A stretch of DNA of 64,000 nt from Pogonophryne albipinna (Eukaryota > Chordata > Actinopteri > Perciformes > Artedidraconidae): positions 5,452,799 through 5,516,798 of the forward strand of contig CM053244.1 in assembly GCA_028583405.1 (NCBI GenBank), written 5' to 3'. Positions 11,302 to 23,863 of the stretch are shown here, piece by piece. The notes under the pieces are model-generated. The model was not told the DNA's origin, did no database searches, and saw nothing but the letters and a program-made list of their open reading frames with translations. Each line of letters starts with the position of its first letter. Within the stretch, counting starts at the first letter, position 1. A program made the translations under genes and the position numbers.

Positions 11302-11547
11302 CCATAACACTGTTAACATGGCTGCTCTTCCTCACATCCTTATCTATCCCCCCTCTTCCCCCAATGGACTCTGCTCTCCAGTCCAGTTGTTTTGTTATTT
11401 GTTTATTATGTTTTGTATTTATGTATTTGTTTCCTAAATGGTTACACATAATAAATTAGTACCTGATTATTGATTCTCAAAACAAACAAAAAAAAGTGAC
11501 GTAAACAAATAATGAACTTGGGCTAAGTAGCATTATGTCACCTACAA

Positions 11548-13985
11548 TACCTTTAATTATAGAAAGGTTTGATTATAGCCACTGAAAAAATGGCAGACAG
11601 GAAAGCAAGAGGCAAAACCAGACGCTAAGAAGACATCACTGGTCCTGAGCATCTGGTTCTTCATTACTTTGATCTTTAAAACAGGTTCATGTTTTCTTTT
11701 GGAGTTTTCTCCCCATTTGCAGTCATTAGTTTAGCATGAATTAAACAGCTGCGTGTGTATTTTTTTTAAAGTAGCTCTCATCCTAAAAAGGTTGGTGACT
11801 CCTGACGTAGAACTTATCAAGGAGAAAATGGCACCCAGTGTCTCCAACCGAAGAACTGAAATGCGGGAGTGTCTGCGCGTGCCTTGCGTGGGTGGAGCTT
11901 AATTACATCTCTGCAGGGTTAGTCCAACACTGAACACCATTTGAATCATAAAGTGTTAAAATGACACTTTTGGAGTTAAACTCAACTCAAATGTTTAACC
12001 CTGAAATATCAACACTCCAATTGTTGCTGTGTAGCTTCTTTTCAACAACGGACATTTTGGACACACCACATGGAAAATGATTTGCAAATTGATTAGATGA
12101 GCGGTTACATTTCTGGGCAACAATTCTATTCAATTTCCATCTATTAAGTCCCTAAGGAAGCTCTTTCAAAGTTGCTCGGTTAGAAGACAGGTCACTGCAC
12201 AGAGCTTGTTGAACATAGTCACATTTGAGGCGTTGTACTGCATCTTGTTTCCTGACTATGGCCAGGATCAGCTTTGTGCAGTAGGAACACTACGGATTGG
12301 AGTTATAGGGCCGTCTGGATTATCACTGGATGAACTCGAATGGCAGGCTCTTTCCAGGTCACCTGTGGTTGTGACTCACCTTCGCCTGGGCAGGAAAGCA
12401 GGTACATACAAAAGAGAAGTAATACAAAATATACATAGGCCTATACCTTCTGATTTTACTGCCCGTGTACATATACTCAAACCACACAGACTATCCATTT
12501 TTTCATTAAAAACCTTAATGAGAAGTCCCAGGCAAAATGCTGTTTCTGCTATTTGCATAATATGAATCTCATGGTTTCTTATTTTCTTCAAATACGGAAG
12601 ATTTCTTTCATTTGTGATTGCCTACAATATTTATCTTGGATCACATACAGGTATTAAGGTTGGCTTATACAATGACTGTAACAAAGTGCATTTCATGAAG
12701 GTGTAAAATATAGCGAGGGTAATCCAATAAAGAGAGGTTTGTGATGAAACTTACAGACACTTTTGGATGACAATCCTTAAGCCTTTGATTCAAAAAGTAA
12801 AGTTGTTAAATGGAAAAAGTAAGAACCCCATAAAGAGTAGATTCGAGTAGCGGTGGCAGAATTCCAATATGCAGAGTAACGTTTATTATACATGTACTAA
12901 TCAAAGATTTTAAATTGTTGTTGAACTTTTACGTTCTCAAAATAAAAAATAGGTCTACAATAAAATGTAAAAGAACACTGAACACAAACTGTTAAAATGT
13001 GCCACACGTTTCATTGAATGAAGTGTTACTTCAAAAGGTGTGTGTTTACCATAAAGAAATCCATTCAGTAAAGTTTCCTTTTGATTCTAAGGAGTAAATG
13101 TGACAGGGCAGTTCGTGTAATCACCATATTTTCTTCGACTTTAATTGCAGCTTTACTCAAACGAGGGACACATCCGAAGAGAATGCCTGTCAAAACATTG
13201 TGTCTTTAGATGGCTCTTTGAGCATGATGACCTGTCTGAGTCTCCTTTAGATGTCACAAAGTATTATCTTATATTTGTTGTGGGGGAACATCTCTGATTA
13301 TTCAAGCCATCTGTAATGAATCATTTGCAATGCCTTTCATGACAGAAAGTTTCTCTGGAAAATAAATTTAGCCAAAAACAACCCAGTCACTGTCAAGCTG
13401 AGGCATTGGAAAATCTGACTGACTAATTGTCAGTCTTTTAAAACTGTTTTTCTTTCATTGCTGAGAAACACTGGCCAATCATTGAGGGTCCTCAGCCTCA
13501 TCAACAACAGCTGTGTGGTTACCCAAACCTGGGACTAGGGGGGGTATGAATAGGAAAATCTCCAACTTATTTTGCTAACGTGAACTAAATACGTTTATTC
13601 TGTATTGATTTTTAGCAACCATTTTCTTTCCGGGAAAGAAGACTGCACTTGCTATTACCATCGCTTCGTGTCCTAAGATCTTAATCTTTTGCTTGGCTAG
13701 CAAAAACATTCATTCTTTAAGCCAGTTAAAGAAAGACCTCAACTATTTTAATACCGCTGATAGCAGGATACAAAGCAATAGAAAACTACTGTCGATTGGC
13801 TCGGGCATGTTCGTCAACGTGCTTATACGTTAGCAACATCCAAATGACGTTAGCCAAATAATTAGCAAGTAGGAATAGCCACAAAAAGCTAACATATATT
13901 GATGATAAACCAAGCCATGAAATGTATCTCATTAAAAGAATGATCTAGGAGAAAGAGGGCTAAGCATTTGGATTTAGGGCCATAC
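11548..13985. other. no recognisable gene; one hAT-like terminus
   Basis: About 11770-11812 carries, on the minus strand, caggagtcaccaacc, the start of a common hAT-like fish element; its partner end is not visible. A 119-codon plus-strand frame (12206-12565) and a short minus-frame motif near 13200 show no recognisable domain, and frames differ between the A and B copies because of indels. Most of this stretch looks non-coding. Confidence 0.45.
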
Positions 13986-14399
13986 TGTTAAGATCACTGT
14001 ACCGATTGCGGAAAAGGTAGGACCCAAAAGCCGACTACAAAAAGGGGTCTATAAACAAAAGCGAGCTTTATTACAAAAGCTGATGACAAAAAAACATGAC
14101 ATGAAACAAAACGAAAGCACAAGGAAAAAAACATACCGAAGGACTGACCGTGGCTGACATGGAGGGAGACAGGAAAAACAAACAATGAACCGACGGGGAA
14201 CACAGGAAGAGGTAATCACGAGACGAGAAACAGCCGGGCAGGGGAGGAGAAACACAAGGGCAACAGGTGAACACAATCAGGCACACCAGGGAAACTAACG
14301 ACAGGAAGGAAAACACAGGGAGAAGGACCAGACAAGAAACAAGGAGGAAAGAACAGCAAAATAAACCCAAACCAGACAGATAACACTAACATCGTGACA
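13986..14399 (-). mobile_element. solo Ty3/gypsy-type LTR
   Basis: On the minus strand the element begins TGTCACGATG and ends GATCTTAACA (TG...CA), 414 bp, with a polyadenylation signal aataaagctcgc about 100 bp from its end. The flanks are catac and tatac, an imperfect 5-bp target duplication. No internal domain is attached, as expected for LTR-LTR recombination. The Ser/Cys-rich open frames across it are not genes. Mirrored at 41139-41551. Confidence 0.8.
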
Positions 14400-14605
14400 T
14401 ATACTGCTTTATTTTGAGGCTGTTTCGTGTCAAATAAATTACATTATATACGATTTCGGTAATTATCACCTGATAAACAAATAACCAGCTTAATTTGACA
14501 ATGACATTTAGATATGTAATCAGAGACAGGTGAAAAACATAATGCCACTTCTTTCGTTCTTAGTATGCTCAGTGAAAAAAGAAAGTTTATATTTTGTGGT
14601 AAATA

Positions 14606-14661
14606 ATAATAATGCATTTTATTTATATAGCGTTTTTCACAACTCAAAGACGCTTTACAGT
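14606..14661 (-). mobile_element. LINE 3'-end fragment
   Basis: aataataataatgcatttta followed by tatagcg and ctcaaagacgctttacag, the same 3' tail as the LINE at 740; a severely 5'-truncated insertion. Mirrored at 40877-40932. Confidence 0.7.
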
Positions 14662-15318
14662 ATGACTCATTTTCGGTTTCTTTGAAGCTTAACAAGCGTG
14701 CCTAATGCATGAATCTGTCTGCAGGACTGTGTACCCACGTGCATGATGGGAATTGCATTAGTTTGGTGGGTAAAGGATCAAAAACCAAGTTCACTCAATG
14801 TATCAAAACTATTTCAGCTGCTGCTACTGAGGGTAAACACTGGGAGTTACGTGGCTACATTTATCTGTAACAACGTATTAAATGGCAGCTGTGGATGCAT
14901 ACAAATGTGATTAGTGGTTCATTTCCAAACAATTCATGCGGATAAATGTATTACGGGACTTCAAGAGGCTAAGTATGGGGTCAAATATGGGAACAACACA
15001 GGCATGGGCAGAAAGGATAATAAATAAGGACACAAATTGTAGTTAATAAAAAGCGTCCGTTTAAAACAATGATATTGAAAAATGTCCTCTGAATTCAAAA
15101 ACAATCTTTTATGCTTCATTGTGAAAACTATTCTCCAATAATTCGAGCTTCAGTGTTGGAAAAAGAGTTATAACATGTAAATTCACTTTAGTAGAAGGTG
15201 AAAATAAATGATACAATGACCTCCAAACAGAGAGGAAGTCTTTCACAGTGGTTAGTCACCCATCGGCACACTGAAATCCTTTCTCTTTTATTGCATACAT
15301 CTCCCAGCATGCAATGGC
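14662..15318. other. no recognisable gene
   Basis: AT-rich sequence with no long frame or element terminus. The 8 bases before 15319 (gcaatggc) are the target duplication of the next element. Confidence 0.4.
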
Positions 15319-16511
15319 ATACCTGCCAACCCTACCGATTTGGGCGGTAGTCTACCGCTTTTGACATGTTTCTACCGACTTAGCTGGCTTCCCCTAACGA
15401 TTTTCAATCCTCCCAAACTATAACAAATAAAAATGACACTCCATAGACACTGGACTCGACTTTTGGCGGACACCGTTTGCAGCGTGTCTGTGATCCCATC
15501 ATAGAACCAGTCCTCTGTGTTTCTGAAAGAGAAACAACGTGCAGACCGGAGCCTCATCCCAATACCCCTCCTCGACTCCTCTCTTCCCCTCCTCCGGGAC
15601 TTGACCCGGAAATAGATCAAGACACGCCATTTTGAAGGACGTCCCAATAGCTGAAATGCACACTGAGGAGTCGAGGAGGGGTGAGGGAGGAGGCGAAAGG
15701 GAGGAGACACGAGAGCAGACTACGCGGAAGTGTTTTCACTACTCGTGTATAAAAGCCCCGCCCCCACCTTCACAGCTGGTCCATTTCAACAGAGGAAAAC
15801 CCACAACTGGAAGATGAGTGGAAAAGTGCTCACAGCTCCGTGGGAATTATTATGTGCAATTCATTTCTTAAGGTTATACTAACAATTTAAGTCATGTTTA
15901 ATGATCTTGAACGTCACTAAAACATAGCTATTTCATGAATGTAGCTATTTTCTGACATTTTCAACACCAAACATGTCGTTAATGTCTCTGTTTAGTGAAC
16001 TACAGCAATCTGAAAGCCTGTACATTGTTTATATCACACTTTATCAGTAGACAAATGCAGGAAATGACTTTTTTAATGCAGTATTTTCTGATTTAAGGGG
16101 CCACAAAGATATTTCGCTCTGTGCAAATCTTTGACTAATATGTCAACAACATGAAACAAGAATATGAACCTGGCTTTATCCAATGTTCAAACAGGAGTTC
16201 TACATCCTGACACATCCTTCATCTACACTGACTCAACTGAAAGAGGACCAGAAACACATTACAAATATAATAAAATGTGGAGACTTTGGGATATTTATCT
16301 CCCATTCTTTTACTTTTCGGGCATTTTACAGACCAGACATGTCGTTGATGTCACTGTTTACCAAACTACCACTTTTTCTGAAAAATGCATAAAATGATGC
16401 AATATATGTTAAATACATGGTTTGTAATTACTGGGGTTCCATTTCTTCTGATTACCTAGTTTGGGTGTGCGCAAACCTACCTCTTTTGGATTTGGAAAGG
16501 TTGGCATGTAT
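15319..16511. mobile_element. hAT-like non-autonomous element, 1.2 kb
   Basis: Terminal inverted repeats atacctgccaacc (15319) and ggttggcatgtat (ending 16511), one mismatch. The flanks are gcaatggc (15311-15318) and gcaatggt (16512-16519), an 8-bp target duplication with one change, which fits the hAT superfamily. No transposase frame. Internally there is an inverted repeat (cctcctcgactcctc near 15568 and gaggagtcgaggagg near 15665) and a ~360-bp-spaced direct repeat (acatgtcgttaatgtct at 15972, acatgtcgttgatgtca at 16335). Present in all three arms at the equivalent site. Confidence 0.75.
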
Positions 16512-16519
16512 GCAATGGT

Positions 16520-17482
16520 CATTTGCCCCTCACAATCGGTTTCATCATCGGGCTTAAACAAATCAGGTTGACGTGATTGATAGACATTTAAATTCTTCGT
16601 TCTTTAATGTCTTGTTCCCCCTGGACTCTGACCTGGAATACACTTGTGTGGCTGTATCCGCAACCTATTACCATTAAGAAAACCTCTTGACAGTCATGTT
16701 GATACATTAGTATAATTACAGTAATCACATGAAACCCTCTCCATAAGGTGCGCAGGTGCTTACGGGATAAAACCCTCACTTGCCAATGCAGAGCCCTTTG
16801 TCCCCCCTCTGCCGCAGAGCCTCCATCTTGGCAGGATATTGCAACGAAACAAATCAGCAGTCTATGTGGGAAGCCACGGAGGGATTGTAAAAGTTGCTTT
16901 TGACTTTCCATAGGTATAACTATTTACATTAACAACTGACCCAGTCCATTAAAGTACACTATAAGACTCCTCAAACTGGAACACCTAAGTGCACTCATTA
17001 ATGCTGTTAGTTGCAATGTGTGTTTGCCCTCAGAGAGAAGAGCTTTTGGGACACATTGGAAGAACATTTTGAAAATCCCCTTGAGTGGGCTCTCATTTCA
17101 GCTGGGAATCACTGTGCAGTAAAAATGTCTGCTAAAAAGGCAGCTGCACATCACCGGTGCATTTCACTTTGAAGTGCACCATTTGGATTGATTTGATTTT
17201 GTTATTAATCCTCTAATGTATTTTGCATTGCATATTGTAGTAAAAAGTAATATTGGAAAGTCTGTTTATTTTAATACTGTGCAGGATAATATGTATTTCT
17301 AAGTTTGCAATTAACAGCTAATTGAAAATATAATTTAAAAGTGATTCAGATATTTGTAAAGATTTGTTCAGTATAAGATAAATTACAGTTAAAGTATTCA
17401 GATGTGTTATCTGGTGAAATAAACAAACAAAAAACACAAGGCTCACTCTGAGTTGGGAAGAATGGTGTAGATGGGTGGACAG
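16520..17482. other. no recognisable gene
   Basis: AT-rich. A 107-codon minus-strand frame (16588-16911) starting MESQKQLLQSLRGF is open in A and B but truncated in C by a substitution-rich copy; no domain is recognisable and I do not call it a gene. Confidence 0.4.
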
Positions 17483-17861
17483 TAGGGATGTTCCATCGGT
17501 GCACCGGTTGAGAGAGTGCACATCGGCTACAGTTTGGGTTGAACTCGCGATGCATCGATTGTAGCGTCTTTGCATCGGTAAAAAACGGTTCATTCATATA
17601 ATATCCCCTCATCCTGTCAGCACTCAGCAGAGACGATCTCTGATCTTTGCTTCGCACTACGGAGGCCGAGAGTCTCAGTTATCAACACACATGGAAGTCG
17701 AGGAGAAAGAGAAACACAGCGCACCGAAAAATACCTCGGATTTTTCAAGAAAGACGGTCAACTTGAAAAATTGTAAACGATGCCGAGCCGCTTTAAAGTA
17801 CACAAGTAGTACGAGGAAGTTAGCGACGCACATAAAGAGGCGACATGGGGTCTGCGGCTGA
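17483..17861 (+). mobile_element. hAT transposon 5' remnant with BED finger
   Basis: Begins tagggatgttccatcggtgc, a hAT-type terminus, and leads into a BED-finger reading frame. The transposase body and the 3' end are missing. Mirrored in B; deleted in C. Confidence 0.6.
17691..17861 (+). pseudogene. BED-type zinc finger fragment of a hAT transposase
   Basis: ATG at 17691 opens a 56-codon frame ending in TGA at 17859-17861. Residues 28-52 contain C-x2-C (CKRC) and H-x4-H (HIKRRH) spaced as in BED fingers, with LKY and TRKLATHI between them. BED fingers form the DNA-binding N terminus of hAT transposases and of domesticated ZBED proteins. The frame stops just past the finger and no DDE domain follows, so this is a relic rather than a domesticated gene. 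Confidence 0.7.
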
Positions 17862-18083
17862 AAAGAGAAACCTGAAAGTTAGACATGAGTGAAATCACTC
17901 AGTGAGGGGTTCTGTCAGAGAGTGATGTTTAGTTTACAGCAGCCTGTGACGGCCAATAATTTAAATGTCTTCCTTACTGTAAGCAGTTATGAAATACCTG
18001 TTTGTGAAAGAGGTTATTTTCTTTATTGTTCCTATAGAAACCACTGCTTTCTGCTCACTGGTGAGTTAGCCTATGGATGAGTG

Positions 18084-18243
18084 TTAAAGGTCCCGTGGCC
18101 ATTTCTACTGATCATAATTCCATTGTTGAGGTCTACTAGAATATATTTACATTGTTCAATGTTCCAAACTCACATTGGTTTCTCAAACAGCATCTCTGTA
18201 TAGTATGGGTATTCACTCTCTGCCCAAAACGGCTTGTTGGAGC
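18084..18243 (+). mobile_element. piggyBac-like MITE fragment
   Basis: Starts ttaaaggtcccgtggcc, a TTAA-anchored terminus that resembles fish piggyBac-type MITEs. A diverged copy lies at 61830-61987 in arm C, but in the orientation opposite to that expected from the surrounding arm homology. Confidence 0.4.
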
Positions 18244-19231
18244 GAATGGACGCGGGAAGGCGGGGGGTTGCTGAGGGGGTTGCAGCAGCCCCATCTGCGA
18301 GGCTCCACTAGCACCCGCACCCCCAAACACGGCGCACCTACAGTGTAACGGCCCCTACACACGGCGGCGTGCGTTGACTCTTCAATGCTTCTGCCCATTC
18401 ACTTTGAATGGGGTGACGTCACGCCTTGTGGGAGCAAAGCGTAGCTTTTCTCGCGGTGCTCGCATCCGGTTGTTAAGATCAAATATTGAACCTTTATTCA
18501 CAATATTGGGAACAGGGGGGAAATGTATGTCAAAAAGTATCTGCTATGATTAATATTTGGAACCACCTCCCCTAATCCCTCATTGAGAAATGATTGCTCT
18601 ATAAACAATCGAATATGCAACACTGTTTGAGCTAGGATGCCAGATGAGAGACCTTTGGAGAAAACACAGAGTGATTTAGCCACACATTTTACTCAATAAA
18701 AGGCTCCGTTTAGCTAAATCCGCAACCAGGGGAGGTATCCGCATCATTTAGCGTCTGTGAGCATTCGGGCTCACACTTGGTTTAAAAATGACGGAAGGAG
18801 AGGGAAGGGTTCGAAAACAAAACAGAGTTTATTAAAAAAAAAGGGCATCCACTTGTAGGCAACAACAGATAAACGCGCGTCGTAGTCTTCCTCTATTTCT
18901 GGAGGTGCTGGAGTCGATCCCCCTCTCAGGACCTAGCCTACTGCAAGAGACCAGTGTTACCTTATTTACTAACGGTATCTCAGCACCGAAACCGTAGTTT
19001 AGAATACACACTGGTGGTTTCTGACTTGGCTCGTAGTCATCCGGTAACCAGCTGCCCAGACACTTCAAGGGGAAGAACCTCCGTTTATTCACGTTCTTCA
19101 CAGTAAACAGTTACATTGACACTGTATTGCATACATACAGACTAGACACTTTCCTCTTCTGACCACTTTCTCTATCCTTTCGTCTCTCTCTTCATACCTC
19201 CGCACTTCGCCTTGGCCATCACTGTTTACAT
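18244..19231. repeat. inverted 68-bp repeat unit and unassigned sequence
   Basis: 18256-18325 (ending ctccactagcacccgcac) is inverted at 19684-19750 (starting gtgcgggtgctagtggag). The two could be ends of a 1.5-kb element or two fragments. The stretch cggcccctacacacggcggc (about 18349) resembles another abundant fish MITE. No gene. Confidence 0.5.
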
Positions 19232-19420
19232 GACATGTTGCTTGTTAGACGCTTTTATCCAAAGCGACTCACATACTCAATACTGTGGGCAGTCCCCACA
19301 GGAGCAAGTTGGGGTGAAGAGTCTCAGGGACACAACGACATGCTGACTGCAGTGGGGTTTGAACCTGTGACACCCTGATCCCAACGCCTGTTTACTTACA
19401 CATAGACTCCCCTTGTGGCG
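19232..19420 (-). mobile_element. tRNA-derived SINE
   Basis: On the minus strand: a B-box-like ggttcaaacccc (about 19350-19362) followed by the body and the abundant fish tail ctttggataaaagcgtct (about 19250-19267). The A box is only partly recognisable. Present in A and B (36118-36306); absent from C because of the large indel there. Confidence 0.6.
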
Positions 19421-20034
19421 GTTACTCTTAAAGTGACAGGCCAAGCCTTGTAACAATGTTTCTGATAGGGCCGTGGGTCCACATTTAATATCGGACGCAA
19501 ATCTGGATCAGCTCCGTTGTACCCCATTTTTAGAGATTTGGGTACGGAGGAAAAGCGAGGGTTTTGTTTTCTTACACTTTGAGTTCCTTGACACACCGGG
19601 GACACATATTCATGTATAAAAGACAAAAAAAATGCATTTGGCCTTTTCAGGTGGCATAAACGTGAGTAACACACCTTCCTAAGTGCGGGTGCTAGTGGAG
19701 CCTTGCAGATGGGGGTGCTGCAGCCCCCTCAGAAACCGCCCTTCCCGTGTCCATGGTGCTCCGGCTGAGTTTCGCAGACCCCACGCAGCAACCAGGAAAA
19801 ACCACCAGTAATAGAGCTCACACTGTCCCTTCCTCACACAGCGCAACGTCCCGCCAACACGGCACCCAGACCCCACGCAGCATTCTCATCTGTTTGTCAT
19901 TACTGGTGTCATTTCCTGGTTGCTAACAAACAATCACTGATGTTCCGCTGTAACGGTGGTGGACTCATCAGAACAGAGTGGGCGAGATGACCAATCAGAG
20001 CACAGTGGGCTCACGGGGGGGGGGGGTCACCTTC

Positions 20035-20102
20035 TCAGAGACTCAATTTAGTCTTTTTTTTTAAGCTTCTCTCCTGGACGCGAGAATAACGAACATAGTT
20101 AA
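20035..20102. mobile_element. terminal fragment of unclassified element R
   Basis: tctcagagactcaatttagt to gagaataacgaacatagtta is the same terminus as in S (27928-27995), S' and C. In A and B the rest of the copy is replaced by other sequence starting at a poly-G run near 20017-20027. Confidence 0.7.
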
Positions 20103-23100
20103 CAAGACCCAGAGGCAGACTGGCCATCTGGATGTTCTTCAGAATTCATGTAAAAGCCACGCTGACATGTCGTCCAACAGCAGTTTGCCTGGCCCATTTG
20201 GCCATGTTAAAGCTGTTGTTATTGAGTGTGACAACAGTCAACAATTATCAACCATGAATTTAATTTCAGTTTTGATTAAAAAAAAAAATCACATTTTAAA
20301 CAAACATAATATAAAAATGCAAATATTTGGTTGATTTCCATTGATTAATGTGGCAATTCTTCTTCTGAAGTGTGTTTTTGGTACCTGACTGGAGAATTAG
20401 CGCCCACTGTTCAATTGGTCTTAATGCACCAAGTTCAGAAATTAACATATTTGCAGTTGACAGAAAAACACATTGATGGCATAGCCGAAGAATGACAAAC
20501 TTCAAGATCAAGGACGGTCGTCCATTTGTTAATCTTTTTATTTTCCTTGTTTAAATTGTTATCCACCATGGGCTCCTCAATTGAATATTCCTTTGTTAAA
20601 AAATATAATTACTCAGGATTCACTGAAATGAAAAGCAATCCATTTTAATAGAAAGTTATTCGGGTAGTGGTGGACCAGATCTGGATTCTTTTCTACTTAC
20701 AACTGCCAATGTTTGACCACTCAAACATTTTTATTCATCTTATTAATGGCTTGCAGTAAAAACTTTGCAAGAAGGTGATAATTGGACATAGTCACTGTAA
20801 TGATATTGAGTGCTCATTCAACCATTTCATTTCATATCTTGCCCAGAGTGTTACACCTTGTTACACCAGTGGTGTCCACATTTCCTTTCTAGTCACCTAA
20901 AACATTACTATTAACAGCATTTTGTATGCTCCTACCATGTTGTTATAGTAGGAATTAAAATGGGTACCGTGCATCACATCAAGCATGTGTTCGGGACATA
21001 AATTGCAAATATAAAAAGTATTTCTCACGGTTTTCAGATGCTCTGTTCTGAAACCATTTAATTTGGCCTCAAATAAAAAGTTTCCCTTCATGAAAGACTG
21101 AGTGTTTGTGTTTCCTCTGGCCTGCGTTGCTGACGAGAGCTTCTTTTGATGCATCCGCATTACATTTCATTATTTTTGCTTGTTTTCCCCGTCCACACTT
21201 AGAGATTTACAATTCCTCAGCTGTCTGGCTGAAATATGGATTCCAATATTTCTCGTATTCTGTCACAAGCCTAATAGTTGGAACCGTGAGAGAGGAGGGA
21301 GGGTTGTTCATCCCCCCCATTGGTTGAATACAGATCCATTTGTTTTACAAGAGACAGAACAAGCACGAGACGGTCCGAAGAGAGGATCCTTTGAAGGAAT
21401 TAAGCAGTGCGGTGGAGAGAAAATAGATAGTGTGGATTGAGCACAAATCAAAGTTGTTCTTCACACTTTGTTTGTGGGCTTCATAAAACTGCATCTACTC
21501 ACTTTGACCAAATACCCTGAAGCACACACAAGTCCCAGTCTTGTCACCACTGTTTCAGAGCAGGCTTCAAATGTAATTGGCTGCAGTCGACCACACGCAC
21601 GCACGCACAGACAGGCTCTGGACTAGTGAAATATGCCCATACAGGGTTACACTGGTAGGAACAAGCAGATAAAAAGGCTTAGCATCAGCTCCCTTGTCAC
21701 AACATGGTGATCAGACTCCGTCCTCCCTGGAGAGCCGTTCTGCCCCGAGCTCTTAGTCAGCACCACTTAAACACACAGCTTTCGGAGATAGGGATTGTAT
21801 CCACATCCACTTGCCTTGGTTGTCATCTCTTCCCTGGTTAAAATAAATACAGTATTCTGTTATCAGCTTTAAGGAAAAGTTCTCTATTTGGACAGATTTG
21901 TGCACTAAGACTAGTTATACAACAGCAGATCTTGTCATGCAGAGAGTTTTGATTTATATGCTCGTTTGTTTTCATCCCAATCCCATTCTGTGTAAGTCTC
22001 ATTTCTGTAAGTATGGGACTGAAGCCATGAGGCAATAAGCTTAGCATAAAGCTAGTCTGGCTCACTTCCATAATGAAAGATCTGCCTGCCCACATCGAAA
22101 TGTATGCCCTGATAGGAAAGTGTCAAAATAATAAAATGTAATGGCTTTTCAGTGTGCCATGTATCCAACTTAGACCCCTGACCCATATACTGGGGCTGGG
22201 TACCCGTTCTGAAAACCCTGGTTCCAATTTGTTGCGTGCAATACCCTCTCTCTCCCCTTTTCAACTCCGTCTTTTCAATAAAGGAACTGGTGGCCCGAAA
22301 ATATATATTTTCGAATAACTCCTGATCTAAATAGTTTTCTACCTTGAGTTTATGAGCGAACAATTGTTGAGAAAAATCATCATAATCTTTTTGAGTTCCT
22401 AATATTTTTTACATTGGTGTTTTTATAACCATTTCTGCTTTCAGGGGAAACGTGAATGTCTGTAGTCCTAATTAGTCCATGGGGTATTTGTAAATTCTAA
22501 CATCTCGTGGCCCAGAATGAGAATCCTAATGAGAACAAATACACTCAAATCATCTGGAAAAAGTGTGTTCACCTGTTCCAAAGTTGAAACCACAGGAGAA
22601 GAAACCATTTAAATTACATTTAGAAAGTGCAATACTAAAATGTTTTCTTGCCTCTGGCTTCCACACAGGGCTCCTTAAACAGCTGACTTTATATCTTGTT
22701 TAATAAACTGACAAATGTAAACATACATTTGTTGTTCGTCATAAGGGAGTTACATAATGTACTCCAATCATTTGTTCACAGCAGTGCTCTGTGGGAAGAT
22801 AAGCCCTCCATGTCTCGCTCCATACTGCACCCACAGGCATGAAAGCTGTATTAACATCCTCATCTGACTCTGCTAGAACGTGTATTCTACGTGTATTGAA
22901 CTATTCCTTTTAGGTGCCTAGCTTTTGCTATCGTTCTCTTGAGAGTTGCTGCTTTTCCCTAACGTGAGAAATTGATTTAAATGGCCCGACACCACAGGAG
23001 GAAAATAACATGTCTTTGTATATCTGACACGTCAAGAAAGCCAGAGATAGTATTGCAGGCAGCACACATTTCAAATGTTATCAACCCATAAAATAGCTTG

Positions 23101-23863
23101 TTATTAGTTGTTATAACTTTCATTATGATGCTTCACATATCTGCACATGGTATGGGTGAATATGTGTTTAAAGATAAATGTATATTTGTTTTAACATCTA
23201 TAGATATTAATTATTTAAATGTTTTGTTATTATTATACATTCTGCTTCTTGAAGTTGTTAACTGTTAGCATGAAGGCTAACAAACACACTAGGAAAAGAT
23301 CAGGGTTAAGCTAAAATAAGACGTTCATAAGCTAATTAGTGTTATGTAACTTAAAATAAGCCTATTTTGAGTCTTCTGTCCTCCTTTTTTCATTATAATT
23401 GTGTTGGGCATCCAGTGCCATTGTTGTAGAGAAAGGATTGAAACAGGGACATGCAGAGTGGGTACATGGGCTTCCAGCTCTACAGCTGTTCGGTGTCTCT
23501 GTCTTGTTTTTTCTACCCTCCAAAAGCAGAATTTGCCTCTCGTTTTACTACGTGACCTGAATTAGTTTCTTAATAAATGATAACCTGCTGAGCCAACTAG
23601 GTGTTAGAGTAGTGCCATCCCATATACTGATAATAACTGATACATTTCATTGGATTATCAAATTGTGATGTCTTCACAGTGGGTAGTTTGAGTCAGTAAT
23701 TAGAGCATACAATCTGAATGTCCAATATTTTGTTGTTTATTTAACCACAAACCATTAATTAATTTTTTTTATTCAATATTTTCAACTGAAAATCCTGCAA
23801 GTAGGAGGGATTCACGCCAACGTAAAGCCTTCTCTCTGCAATATGAACTGGACTTTTACTTTT
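20103..23863. other. 3.7 kb with no recognisable gene
   Basis: AT-rich, no long open frame, no splice-bounded coding signal, no element ends that I can name. Several 60-100-codon frames are conserved among A, B and C only because the copies are recent. A variable (GCAC)n-like tract at about 21592-21608 is longer in A and B than in C. Possibly intronic or intergenic host sequence carried within the amplified unit. Confidence 0.5.

Larger units (their letters stand above)
9466..11547 (+). mobile_element. decayed Ty3/gypsy retrotransposon block
   Basis: Bounded by a ~54-bp direct repeat (9466-9523 and 11494-11547, starting about gtgacgtaaacaaataatg). Inside are a second direct repeat (9528-9690 and about 10319-10487), an LTR-like stretch with a TATA-like tttatatag (about 10200) followed 90 bp on by aataaa (about 10299), and a gypsy integrase fragment. 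No protease, RT or RNase H is recognisable. The order of parts is not that of an intact element, so internal deletion or recombination is likely. Shared with arm B; arm C is not seen this far out. Confidence 0.55.

Noticed and set aside
12206..12565. 119-codon frame starting MLNIVTFEALYCIL as a possible exon
   Set aside because: The mirrored copy in B is frameshifted, no domain is recognisable, and no splice sites bound it.
14071..14370. Hydrophobic Ser/Cys/Leu-rich frame resembling a membrane protein (and its copy at 41168-41488)
   Set aside because: It lies wholly inside a solo LTR, and the frame differs between A and B by a homopolymer base; composition artefact.
16588..16911. 107-codon frame conserved in A and B
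   Set aside because: Conservation only reflects recent duplication; the C copy opens 44 codons later and no homology is recognisable.
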